This document shows positions 7,404 to 14,890 of a stretch of DNA of 25,830 nucleotides, in pieces. The notes under the pieces were generated by a model, which was given only the letters and a program-made list of their open reading frames with translations, did no database searches and was not told the origin of the DNA. The stretch is from assembly GCA_052390035.1 (NCBI GenBank), contig JBQTHI010000070.1, positions 1 through 25,830 on the forward strand, read 5' to 3'. Positions within the stretch are counted from its first letter, which is position 1; each line of letters begins with the position of its first letter. The DNA comes from JBQTHI01 sp052390035 (GTDB taxonomy: Bacteria; Actinomycetota; Acidimicrobiia; Spongiisociales; ZC4RG35). The position numbers and the translations under genes were made by a program.

Positions 7404-8237
7404 GTGATTGACCTCCACGTCCATTCCACCGCTTCCGACGGATCGGACCCACCAGCAGAGGTGGTGCAAAAAGCGGCCGAAGCAGGAATCACCTCAATTG
7501 CCCTGACCGATCATGACACTCAGGCAGGAATCGCAGAAGCCCTGCTCGCCGCCCACGAATACGGAGTTGAGCTGATCCCCGGAACCGAGATCTCGGCCGA
7601 GTGGGAACCGGGGGCGATGCATCTCACCGTCCTATTCCTTGCGCCTGGACCGGGACCCCTCCAGGATCGGTTGAGCGAACTACGAAAAGGGCGACAGGCT
7701 CGCAATAGTCGGATCATCGAGCGGCTCGGCCGGCTCGGCATCGAGATGACCGAGGACGAACTTGCCAACGAGTCGTCTGGCGACTCAGTGGGCCGGCCCC
7801 ATATCGCCGCGGTGATGATGCGGGCGGGCCACGTAGAGAGCATTGCCGAGGCGTTTGATCGATATCTCGGGCGGGGAAGGCCGGGATACGAGCCCCGACC
7901 GCGCCTGCTGCCAGAAGAAGCCGTTGGTCTGGCTGTCGAGTCACGTGCGGTGCCGATCCTCGCCCATCCTCACACTTTGGGGTTGGACCGCAGCGCCGAG
8001 GTTGCTGCCACCCTCAACAGACTCCGTGACGCCGGGCTGGCAGGCATGGAGTGTTACTACCCGCTCTACAGCCCGCTGGAGCGAGAGGGCTACGCCGCCC
8101 TCGCCGAGCGATTTGGTCTGGTGCCGGCAGGGGGAAGTGATTATCACGGGAGCTACAAACCCGAGATTCAGCTGGGCATCGGGCGGGGCGACCTAGAGGT
8201 GCCCGAGGTGCTGCTTGACCGGCTGCGGCCATCTTGA
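7404..8237 (+). CDS. PHP-domain phosphoesterase (TrpH/YciV/RNase AM-like)
   Basis: The 277-residue protein starts at GTG 7404, giving MIDLHVHSTASDGS, the usual N-terminus of the TrpH/YciV group. Metal ligands of the PHP fold are visible: His5 and His7 (HVHS), Asp36-His37-Asp38 (TDHDT), Glu62 (GTEIS), His73, the central GRPHIA motif, a HPH motif and Asp/His in GGSDYHG. Characterised members remove phosphate from 3',5'-bisphosphonucleosides or trim 5' ends of RNA. Which of these applies cannot be told here. It follows the cyclophilin gene by 3 bp and precedes murJ by about 16 bp. Confidence 0.9.
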   Translation: MIDLHVHSTASDGSDPPAEVVQKAAEAGITSIALTDHDTQAGIAEALLAAHEYGVELIPGTEISAEWEPGAMHLTVLFLAPGPGPLQDRLSELRKGRQARNSRIIERLGRLGIEMTEDELANESSGDSVGRPHIAAVMMRAGHVESIAEAFDRYLGRGRPGYEPRPRLLPEEAVGLAVESRAVPILAHPHTLGLDRSAEVAATLNRLRDAGLAGMECYYPLYSPLEREGYAALAERFGLVPAGGSDYHGSYKPEIQLGIGRGDLEVPEVLLDRLRPS

Positions 8238-8253
8238 CCGCGAGCATGGGGTG

Positions 8254-9183
8254 ATGTTCGCAACCGACAACCAGGAACCACGACGTGCTCTCGGTCTCGG
8301 CGGGGCGACGCTGGTCATCTCGGTGTCGGTGCTGGTCTCCCGCCTTTTGGGCCTGGGGCGGGAAACGCTCATCGCTGCGACACTCGGGGTCTCATCCCAG
8401 GGTGATCTCTATCGGGACGCCTTTCTCATCCCGGATCTACTCAACTACTTGCTGGCCGGCGGGTTTCTCAGCATCACTTTGATCCCGCTGCTGGCTCGGC
8501 GGATCGAATCGAATGATGGCGATCGATTGGCAGCCGACTTCAGCACAGTGTTCCGATGGGCAGCGATGGCGATCGTCGGCGCAACAGCGGCATTGATGAT
8601 CGTCACCGATCCTTTGGCGGCGGCGGTTTTCCCAAGCCTCGACCATAGCGCCCTGGACGAGGTGGTGAAACTCACTCGTATTGCCCTCCCCGCCCAAATT
8701 TTCTTCGTCCTGGGGGGCCTGTTCATGGCCTATCAGTACGTGAATCGCCGCTTTCTCTTTCCGGCCCTCGCGCCGGTCATATACAACTTGGCCATCATCG
8801 GAGGCGGATGGTTGGGCGCGGCCGGCGGTGACCCGCGCCCCGATGGCTTCGTCTGGGGAGCGCTGGTTGGCGCCGCCATCGGCAGTTTCGCCCTCCAATG
8901 GCTCGGGGCTCGCCGGTCGGGAATGCGATGGAGTCGGGGCCGATCGAGCGGCGTGATGTCCGAATATCTGGCTCTTGCGGTTCCACTGATGATTGGCCAG
9001 TCGGTAGCGGTCCTGGACGAACAATTCCCCCGGTTCTTTGGTCAGCTGGCTGGACCGGGCGGCACCGCGGCGTTGTCGTTTGCGCGAATGCTCAACATGC
9101 TCCCCGTGGGAATAGTCGCCCAAGCGATCGGCGTGGCCAGCTTCCCGTTTCTGGCTCGGCTGGTGGCGTCAGGGGAAGAGTAA
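8254..9183 (+). pseudogene. murJ: MurJ lipid II flippase, N-terminal two thirds, ending at an in-frame TAA
   Basis: From ATG 8254 (GTG at 8251 is an alternative) 309 residues run to a TAA at 9181-9183. They show the MurJ/MVF signature: LVISVSVLVSRLLGLGRETL in TM1, FLIPDLLNYLLAGGFLS, LARRIES, the ALAPVIYNLAIIGGGW stretch, VLDEQFPRFF, and LSFARMLNMLPVGIVAQAIG with SFPFLARL. MurJ flips lipid-linked peptidoglycan precursors across the membrane and normally has about 500 or more residues and 14 helices. The homology continues without frame change right after the TAA (next feature), so a single nonsense codon splits an otherwise intact gene. It may be a recent mutation, an assembly error, or two real subunits. 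It follows the PHP gene closely. Confidence 0.8.
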
Positions 9184-9807
9184 TTGGTGCACGATACAAC
9201 CGCACGTGCCTTGCGCGCCACTACTGCAGCATCGCTCGCCGCCACCGCCCTGGTGGTCGCCACCGCCCGGCCATTCGTTCGTCTGGTTTTCGAATGGGGG
9301 GCCTTCACCTCCTCGGATTCCGCCACCGTCACCCGCCTTCTGGTCGTCTTTGCGCTCTCTATCCCCGCCTGGGGTCTTCATCAGCTCACGGCCCGCTGGT
9401 TCTATGCCCATCGGCGAATGTGGCTTCCGGTCGTGGTCGGAACCCTCGCTACGGGCCTTGCCATCCCCGTAACCCTCTGGTTGTTCGATCGACTAGGGCT
9501 GACGGGTATCGCAGTTGCCAGTTCGATCGTGATGTGGATCTACACCCTGACCCTGTTGGTGCTTTTCTGGAACCGCCGTCCGGAGCGGATGGCACCCATC
9601 ATCGACGTGTCCTGGCGGGGAGTGCCGGCAGCCGCGGCAGGTGCCTTGACCGGCCACGCGGTGGCCGGCATGTTTCTTGGGTCCTCGCCCTGGCAGGCGT
9701 TGGCGGCGAGTATCGCGGCCTCAGCCGTGGCGTTGGGTGTCTTCGCGTTGGTTGGAACGATCACCCGAATTCCGGAGATTCGCCCGTCGTCGTGGCGGGT
9801 CAAATGA
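9184..9807 (+). pseudogene. murJ: MurJ lipid II flippase, C-terminal third, in frame after the TAA
   Basis: The codon immediately after the TAA is TTG, followed by GTG, and the same frame runs 207 residues. It begins LVHDTTARALRATTAASLAA, which is the normal continuation of MurJ after the FPFLARL motif (helix 9 onward), and contains FEWGAFTSSDSATVTRLLVV, ALSIPAWGLHQLTARWFYA and several further membrane helices to a short basic end. If translated separately it would need reinitiation at TTG 9184 or GTG 9187; no Shine-Dalgarno is apparent beyond AGGGGAAGAG just upstream. Taken with the previous feature, the whole is a full-length MurJ of about 517 codons with one stop. Confidence 0.8.
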
Positions 9808-9874
9808 GTCCCACTGGCCAATGGCCGCACCGGCCACCCGTCCCGGCCCGATCGCTTCGTTTCGTTGTTGGGCT

Positions 9875-10090
9875 CTACTTGCCTGGGGGCCCTCGCCGCT
9901 CCGGCCTGACCACCGCTAGCGGGTCATCCGGATGGGGGTCCTGGTAGGCCTGGGTCCAGGCGGGAGGTACTCGCCTGGGTCGGACCACGGCGCGGGCCGC
10001 GAGGGCGTCGTCGAGTAACCGCCGGAAGACGGCCGTGATGGCCGCTGCTTCATACGGTCCGGCGCCGCCACGGATCTCAATCCTGCTCAT
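9875..10090 (-). CDS. Small protein resembling acyl-CoA carboxylase epsilon subunits
   Basis: The 71-residue product starts MSRIEIRGGAGPYEAAAITA and has an amphipathic helix, then a proline-rich basic tail with one Trp (VPPAWTQAY). This recalls the very divergent epsilon subunits of actinobacterial acyl-CoA carboxylases (a strand with RGG/RG-x-A, an AAL/AAI-xx-V helix, a conserved Trp near the end). The ATG directly follows the epimerase stop (TGA-ATG), with AGAGGG a few bases upstream, so it is translationally coupled to a propionyl-CoA pathway gene, which fits. The match is by pattern only. Confidence 0.5.
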   Translation of the reverse strand: MSRIEIRGGAGPYEAAAITAVFRRLLDDALAARAVVRPRRVPPAWTQAYQDPHPDDPLAVVRPERRGPPGK

Positions 10091-10516
10091 TCATCCCTCT
10101 GATTCGACCCCGGTAGGCACCTCGACCAACTCGATCAGGGTACCGGCCAGGTCGGCAGGGTGCACAAACGCAATCCGGGTGCCCCTCCCTCCGGGTCTTG
10201 GTTCCGAGTCGATCAGGTTGGCGCCGCTGGCCTTGAGATGTTCGAGCGCTTCGACGATGTCCACTACGGCGTAGGCGACATGATGAAGACCCTGGCCGCG
10301 CTTTTGCAGAAACCTGCCAACCGGCGAATCTGGGGTTAGGGGAGCGAGGAGTTGCACGAATGATCCGCCGACTGGAATGAGTGCTTCCTCAACACCTTGA
10401 TCGTCGACCACTTCACGATGGATGGGTTCGACCCCATATCGCTGGCGGAAGCCATCAATGGCGGTTTCGAGAGTCGGGACGGCGATCCCGACGTGATCGA
10501 GGTTGTATAGCTTCAC
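10091..10516 (-). CDS. mce: Methylmalonyl-CoA epimerase (VOC superfamily)
   Basis: The 141-residue enzyme interconverts (S)- and (R)-methylmalonyl-CoA between propionyl-CoA carboxylase and methylmalonyl-CoA mutase. It has two VOC half-folds: LDHVGIAVPTLETAI at the N-terminus and GLHHVAYAVVDIVEAL in the middle. Metal ligand candidates are His8, Gln55 (FVQLL), His79 and Glu129 (LIELVEV). LLAPLTPDSPVGRFLQKRG and HPADLAGTLIEL are typical epimerase strings that separate it from glyoxalase I. It is divergent from glpX across 74 bp and is followed directly by the small epsilon-like gene. Confidence 0.93.
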   Translation of the reverse strand: MKLYNLDHVGIAVPTLETAIDGFRQRYGVEPIHREVVDDQGVEEALIPVGGSFVQLLAPLTPDSPVGRFLQKRGQGLHHVAYAVVDIVEALEHLKASGANLIDSEPRPGGRGTRIAFVHPADLAGTLIELVEVPTGVESEG

Positions 10517-10576
10517 CGGACGTCCTGCACCATCGACCCAAGTCTGACACTAAAACAGGGCCTCACCAACCCGGGG

Positions 10577-10582
10577 TACGCT
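10577..10582 (+). promoter_or_regulatory. Putative -10 box of glpX (leaderless)
   Basis: TACGCT matches the TANNNT pattern and ends 8 nt before the glpX ATG, so transcription would start at or next to the start codon. No Shine-Dalgarno is present. No convincing -35 is seen. Confidence 0.35.
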
Positions 10583-10590
10583 CATTTGCG

Positions 10591-11580
10591 ATGGTCGAGC
10601 CGATCGAACGCAACCTGGGTCTGGACCTGGTTCGGGTCACGGAGACTGCGGCCATGGCTGCGGCTCGTTGGATGGGTCGGGGAAACAAGGAGGCGGCGGA
10701 TCAGGCGGCGGTTGACGGGATGCGTGCCCACCTGTCGACTCTCGACATCGATGGGGTCGTGGTAATCGGCGAAGGGGAGAAAGACCACGCTCCGATGCTC
10801 TACAACGGCGAGAGGGTCGGCACTGGTCGGGGCATGCCGGTTGAGGTGGCAGTCGACCCGGTTGATGGCACCACCCTTACCGCCAAAGGTGAACCGGGCG
10901 CACTGGCGGTAATCGCCGTCACCGAAGGGCGAGGCTTGATGTATGCGCCAGGACCGCTCGCCTATATGGACAAGATCGCCACCGGCCCCGAGGCAGCCGG
11001 ATCCATCGAACTTGACGCCCCCGTCGACCACAACCTCCGACGGGTTGCCAAGGCCAAGGGGCGGGACCTCAACGACCTCACGGTCATCATCCTCGATCGT
11101 CCCCGTAATCAGCGTTACATCGACGGCGCCCGCCAGGCAGGGGCCCGTATCCGTCTGATCCGCGACGGGGACGTCGCCGCTGCCATTTCCACCGCCCGCC
11201 TCGACACCAGCATCGACCTGCTGCTCGGCATCGGCGGATCACCCGAAGCGGTGTTGGCCGCCGCCGCTCTCAAATGTATGGGCGGCGAGATGCAGTGCCG
11301 GCTCTGGCCACGAGACCAGCGGGAGGCGGCGTTGGCGGCTGAAAACGCACTTGACATCGATGAGGTCAAGATGACGAACGATTTGATCGGCTCCAGCAAC
11401 GTGTTCTTCGCCGCCACCGGGGTGACCGGCGGCGACTACCTGCGAGGGGTGGACTTTGCCGGTGACACCGTGGTCACCCACTCGGTGATCATGCGATCAA
11501 AGACGGGCTCCATTCGTTACATGGATGCCCGCCACAATCTCCAAAAGCTCCGGGAAATCTCGGCGGTGGTGCTCGATTGA
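10591..11580 (+). CDS. glpX: Class II fructose-1,6-bisphosphatase
   Basis: The 329-residue GlpX protein hydrolyses fructose-1,6-bisphosphate to fructose-6-phosphate in gluconeogenesis. Signature strings are VVVIGEGEKDHAPMLYNGE, VDPVDGTTLTAKG (metal-binding Asp residues), LLLGIGGSPEAVLAAAALK and the end RYMDARHNL. In actinobacteria this class is usually the only FBPase. The frame is open 210 bp further upstream, but that extension is read through the opposite-strand epimerase gene and its sequence is not GlpX-like; ATG 10591 gives MVEPIERNLGLDLVRVTE, the normal family start, directly behind a -10-like box. Confidence 0.97.
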   Translation: MVEPIERNLGLDLVRVTETAAMAAARWMGRGNKEAADQAAVDGMRAHLSTLDIDGVVVIGEGEKDHAPMLYNGERVGTGRGMPVEVAVDPVDGTTLTAKGEPGALAVIAVTEGRGLMYAPGPLAYMDKIATGPEAAGSIELDAPVDHNLRRVAKAKGRDLNDLTVIILDRPRNQRYIDGARQAGARIRLIRDGDVAAAISTARLDTSIDLLLGIGGSPEAVLAAAALKCMGGEMQCRLWPRDQREAALAAENALDIDEVKMTNDLIGSSNVFFAATGVTGGDYLRGVDFAGDTVVTHSVIMRSKTGSIRYMDARHNLQKLREISAVVLD

Positions 11581-11613
11581 CGGCTGTGCCCGACTGATGT
11601 TTGGCGTCGCCTG

Positions 11614-12126
11614 ATGGCTGGCCCGAAGTCCTACCCGGAGCCTTACCGAAACGTCCTGTTGTTACGCGCCATCCGTCAGTTCGATCCCCGCCCGCTCTCC
11701 GACGCCCATCTTCACGCCATTTTGGAAGCTGCTCGCTGGACCGGCAGCTCCAAGAATCGCCAGCAATGGGCCTTGGTGGTGATCACCGATCCGGAACAGA
11801 AGGAGCGACTGGCGGGCTGTGGGGACTTCACCGATCCGATCAGACGAGCACCGGTCACCGTCGCCCTCGTCCAGCAGGGCGAAGGCTATGAGTTCGACAC
11901 CGGAAGACTCGCCCAGAACCTGATGCTCGCCGCCCGCGCCCTGGGAGTTGCTTCGTGTCCGGTGACGCTGCACCGCAGCAACGATGCCGCTCTGGTTCTT
12001 GGCCTACCGCCAGATGTCCGAACCCGCTACGCGGTGAGCCTCGGATATCCGGCTGACGGAGCCGGACCGGCCCGGCTGTCGGGCCGGAAACCGTTTGACG
12101 AGATCGTCCATTGGGAGCGGTACTGA
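11614..12126 (+). CDS. Nitroreductase-family flavoprotein
   Basis: The 170-residue protein has the FMN-binding N-terminal signature of nitroreductases: RAIRQFDPRPLSDAHLHAIL, then EAARWTGSSKNRQQWALVVI, with the SSKNRQQW loop in the flavin-contact position. The second half has DTGRLAQNLMLAARALGVAS and LGLPPDVRTRYAVSLGYPA, the usual continuation. Members reduce nitro groups, quinones or flavins with NAD(P)H, or act in other flavin chemistry; the substrate cannot be predicted. It begins 33 bp after glpX on the same strand. The stop lies 1 bp from that of the convergent HAD gene. Confidence 0.88.
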   Translation: MAGPKSYPEPYRNVLLLRAIRQFDPRPLSDAHLHAILEAARWTGSSKNRQQWALVVITDPEQKERLAGCGDFTDPIRRAPVTVALVQQGEGYEFDTGRLAQNLMLAARALGVASCPVTLHRSNDAALVLGLPPDVRTRYAVSLGYPADGAGPARLSGRKPFDEIVHWERY

Positions 12127-12127
12127 C

Positions 12128-12811
12128 TCACGACGAGTGAGGGCTGTCGGTGCGACGTTCAGGTCGATCGATACCAGCCAGTGCCAGCGCGTCGAGCAGG
12201 TTCGACGCAATCGGCGCGCCAACCACCTCCAGGTCGCGGCGATGATGGGAGCCACCGTCGTAGAGAATCGGTCGGGCACCGACGTAGGCGGCTGCCACTG
12301 CGTCATCGGGAGTGTCGCCAATGACAATCACCCGAGACGGGTCTTCGTCGCCGATCAACAGCCGCAGATGCCGGGCCAGATAAGCGGCCTTATGGTCGCC
12401 CGGGCTTCCCTCGCGAAGCCCATCGACCCGATCGAAATAGCGCTCAATACCTAACACGCGGACCAAAGGGACGAGATCCTCGTGCGGGAACATTGAGAGA
12501 AGCGATTGACTGTGCTCACCAGCGGCCACCAGGTCGAGGGCCCTCGCCGCATCTCCGGTCAGGCGGGCGTTGACCAAGGCTGTCCGGTAGGCATCGTGAA
12601 AGACCTCGTCGAGGGTAAGCCACTCCTCTTCCGTTACCTGTCGCCCTAGAAGTCGGTCGTAGAAATTCTTGACCGGGCGCGTGTAATGCGATCGATATCC
12701 GTCCAGATCGATCGGCTTCGCCCCGAACCGGGCAAGGCCATGATTGACTGAGCTAACGACGACTTCCAAGTCATCGAACAGGGTCCCGTTCCAATCCCAA
12801 ACCACATGCAC
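12128..12811 (-). CDS. HAD-superfamily hydrolase (phosphoglycolate phosphatase-like)
   Basis: From GTG 12811, which has AGGA eight bases upstream, the protein has 227 residues starting (V)HVVWDWNGTLFDDLEVVVSS. HAD motif I is DWNGTLFDD, with Asn in place of the second Asp; motif II is the Ser in SLLSMFPH; motif III the Lys in GDHKAA; motif IV is VIVIGDTPDD. An alpha-helical cap sits between motifs I and II. The Asp-x-Asn form recurs in a subgroup of actinobacterial HAD phosphatases annotated as phosphoglycolate phosphatase-like. An ATG at 12865 would add 18 residues without similarity and would place the start inside the palindromic region, so GTG 12811 is preferred. The gene is convergent with the nitroreductase and divergent from the succinate-semialdehyde dehydrogenase. 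Confidence 0.85.
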   Translation of the reverse strand: MHVVWDWNGTLFDDLEVVVSSVNHGLARFGAKPIDLDGYRSHYTRPVKNFYDRLLGRQVTEEEWLTLDEVFHDAYRTALVNARLTGDAARALDLVAAGEHSQSLLSMFPHEDLVPLVRVLGIERYFDRVDGLREGSPGDHKAAYLARHLRLLIGDEDPSRVIVIGDTPDDAVAAAYVGARPILYDGGSHHRRDLEVVGAPIASNLLDALALAGIDRPERRTDSPHSS

Positions 12812-12846
12812 GGAGGCGATCCTATGACCGGCCGTCTCAGGCCAGC

Positions 12847-12894
12847 GAACCCTGGGTTCCACCAAATGATATCGTTGGATGGAATCCTGGGTTT
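12847..12894. repeat. 48 bp nested dyad in the HAD / succinate-semialdehyde dehydrogenase gap
   Basis: A perfect palindrome GAACCCTGGGTTC (12847-12859) and a related copy GAATCCTGGGTTT (12882-12894, 11 of 13 identical) lie on either side of GATATC (12868-12873). The whole is an imperfect inverted repeat: left arm 12848-12867 pairs with 12874-12893 at most positions, allowing one gap. The same perfect 13-mer occurs upstream of lysC. Its placement between two divergent genes suggests an operator. Confidence 0.5.
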
Positions 12895-12912
12895 GGCAGT
12901 CTGAAACCTGGC

Positions 12913-12918
12913 TAGGTT
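12913..12918 (+). promoter_or_regulatory. Putative -10 box of gabD1 (leaderless)
   Basis: TAGGTT ends 6 nt before the ATG at 12925 and no ribosome binding site intervenes, so the transcript would begin at the start codon. It lies just downstream of the 48 bp dyad, within reach of a bound regulator. No well-spaced -35 was found. Confidence 0.4.
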
Positions 12919-12924
12919 GGCCCG

Positions 12925-14286
12925 ATGAAGTCGATCAACCCCACTACTGGCGAGGTCGTCGCCGAATATTCCGAGCACTCCTGGGAGGAGGTCGACGCCC
13001 GCTTGGTGGCGGCTCATCGGGCGTTTCAAGAGTGGCGACGAGTCGATTACTCGGACCGGGCCATCCCGATGCGCAAAGCCGCCGAATTGCTCGAAGGCGG
13101 GAAAGAGGATCTGGCCCGGCTGATGGCCGTCGAAATGGGCAAACCGATCACGGCCGGTCGGGCCGAGGTGGAGAAATGTGCGTGGGCTTGCCGGTACTTC
13201 GCCGATGAGGCCGAAGAGATGCTGGCCGACCGGGAGATCCCAACCGGTCGGACCAAGAGCTATCTCCACAACGAACCGCTGGGAGTGGTGCTGGCGGTGA
13301 TGCCGTGGAACTTTCCGCTCTGGCAGGTGTTTCGGTTTGCTGCTCCGGGTCTGATGGCGGGCAATGCCGGTGTGCTCAAGCACTCATCGAACGTCTTTGG
13401 GTCGGCCATCGCCATCGAGGAGATCCTGGCCGATGCCGGTTTCCCGACCGGGCTCTTCTCAACTCTGCTGATCGGATCCAAAAGCGTGGACAAGGTGATT
13501 GAGCATCCCTCAGTAGTCGCCGCCACCTTGACAGGCAGCGAACCGGCGGGGCGGGCGGTCGCCTCGAAGGCCGGGGCGATGCTGAAGAAGACGGTCCTCG
13601 AACTCGGTGGCAGCGATCCTTACCTCGTGTTGGCCGACGCCGATCTCCCGTCGGCGGCAGCAACCTGCGCTGCCAGCCGTCTCATCAACAACGGACAGAG
13701 CTGCATCGCCGCCAAACGGTTCATCGTCATCGAATCTGTGGCTGAGGAGTTCAGCGGACTCTTCGTCGAACAGATGGCCGCCGCCGCCATGGGCGACCCG
13801 TTGGAGGAGACAACCAAGCTAGGGCCGCAGGCCCGTCACGATTTGCGAGACGAACTGCACCGCCAGGTGCAGCGAACCCTCGAAGCGGGAGCTCGCTTGC
13901 TTCTCGGTGGGGAGGTGCCGAAAGGACCGGGTGCCTTTTATCCGCCCACGGTGATGGCGGGGGTCGAGAAGGGCATGGCCGCCTATCACGAAGAGATCTT
14001 CGGGCCGGCCGCCACCCTGATCACCGTCGCCGACGAGGCGGAGGCGGTGGCGGTCGCCAATGACTCCCCCTTCGGACTGGGTGCCGCCATCTTCTCAACC
14101 GACGTCGAACGAGCTGAACGCCTCGCCGCCACCCGGCTCGAAGCCGGGTGCTGTTTCGTGAATTCCCTGGTCGCCTCCGACCCCCGCCTTCCCTTTGGCG
14201 GAATCAAGACTTCAGGATACGGACGGGAGCTGTCGGACCTGGGTATACGCGAATTCGTCAACCAGAAGACGGTGGTGGTGGCCTAG
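12925..14286 (+). CDS. gabD1: NAD(P)-dependent succinate-semialdehyde dehydrogenase (GabD1-like)
   Basis: The 453-residue aldehyde dehydrogenase resembles mycobacterial GabD1. It begins SINPTTGEVV, has VMPWNFPLWQVFRFAAPGLM with Asn129, LTGSEPAGRAVASKAG in the cofactor site, general-base Glu226 in VLELGGSDP and the nucleophile Cys260 in NNGQSCIAAKR. Late motifs EEIFGPAATL and LPFGGIKTSGYGREL are standard. The enzyme oxidises succinate semialdehyde to succinate, linking 4-aminobutyrate or 2-oxoglutarate decarboxylation products to the TCA cycle. Length is typical. The start lies behind a leaderless-type -10 box and a large dyad that may regulate it. It converges with recR (10 bp between stops). 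Confidence 0.93.
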   Translation: MKSINPTTGEVVAEYSEHSWEEVDARLVAAHRAFQEWRRVDYSDRAIPMRKAAELLEGGKEDLARLMAVEMGKPITAGRAEVEKCAWACRYFADEAEEMLADREIPTGRTKSYLHNEPLGVVLAVMPWNFPLWQVFRFAAPGLMAGNAGVLKHSSNVFGSAIAIEEILADAGFPTGLFSTLLIGSKSVDKVIEHPSVVAATLTGSEPAGRAVASKAGAMLKKTVLELGGSDPYLVLADADLPSAAATCAASRLINNGQSCIAAKRFIVIESVAEEFSGLFVEQMAAAAMGDPLEETTKLGPQARHDLRDELHRQVQRTLEAGARLLLGGEVPKGPGAFYPPTVMAGVEKGMAAYHEEIFGPAATLITVADEAEAVAVANDSPFGLGAAIFSTDVERAERLAATRLEAGCCFVNSLVASDPRLPFGGIKTSGYGRELSDLGIREFVNQKTVVVA

Positions 14287-14296
14287 TACTGACCTG

Positions 14297-14890
14297 TCAG
14301 ATCTCCCTGCGGCCGGCAAGGGCCCTGCCGAGCGTGAGTTCATCGGCGTAGTCGAGATCACCGCCGACAGGGAGACCCATTGCCAACCGAGTCACCCTGA
14401 CACCTTTTGGTTTCATCTCCCTGGCGATGAACATGGCGGTCACGTCACCCTCGACCGTCGGATTGGTGGCGATGATCACCTCGTGCACCTCCTCCTCGTC
14501 GATGCGCCGGCCCAATTCGGCAATTCTGAGTTGACCCGGTCCTATCCCACCAATCGGTGAAATGGCCCCACCAAGCACGTGGTAACGGCCCCTGAACTCC
14601 TGGGTGCGTTCGACCACGGCGATGTCCTGGGCTCGTTCCACCACGCAGATAAGGGTCGTGTCCCGGCGAGGGTCCCGGCAGATTGTGCATTCGTCCCCCG
14701 TGGTCACGTTGAAACAACGGTTACAGACACGCAACTGATCCCGCAGGTCGGTAATGGCATCGGCCAAGCGGCGGGCATCGGCTTGGTCGATCGCCAGCAG
14801 ATGAAACGCCATCCGCTGTGCGCTCTTACGGCCGATACCAGGCAGCCGCGACAACTCGTCGATCAGGCGTTGCAAAGGCCCTTCGAACAT
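14297..14890 (-). CDS. recR: Recombination mediator protein RecR
   Basis: The 197-residue length is standard. The N-terminal helix-hairpin-helix reads LSRLPGIGRKSAQRMAFHLL; the zinc finger is CNRCFNVTTGDECTIC (four cysteines); the Toprim domain starts ICVVERAQDIAVVERT and includes YHVLGGAISPIGGIGP. The C-terminus contains VTRLAMGLPVGGDLDYADE, the family's signature end. RecR acts with RecO (and RecF) to load RecA on SSB-coated gaps. Its ATG overlaps the dnaX stop by one base (TGATG), so the genes are coupled. The ybaB/ebfC gene that usually lies between dnaX and recR is missing. Confidence 0.97.
   Translation of the reverse strand: MFEGPLQRLIDELSRLPGIGRKSAQRMAFHLLAIDQADARRLADAITDLRDQLRVCNRCFNVTTGDECTICRDPRRDTTLICVVERAQDIAVVERTQEFRGRYHVLGGAISPIGGIGPGQLRIAELGRRIDEEEVHEVIIATNPTVEGDVTAMFIAREMKPKGVRVTRLAMGLPVGGDLDYADELTLGRALAGRREI

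Noticed and set aside
8898..9947. Long open frame of 349 codons overlapping murJ
   Set aside because: Same strand, different frame from clear MurJ sequence; the translation is Arg/Gly/Pro-rich without domain motifs, a typical shadow in GC-rich DNA.
10381..10590. In-frame 70-codon extension upstream of glpX
   Set aside because: It is read through the opposite-strand epimerase gene, has no GlpX-like sequence, and the ATG at 10591 gives the conserved start behind a -10-like box.
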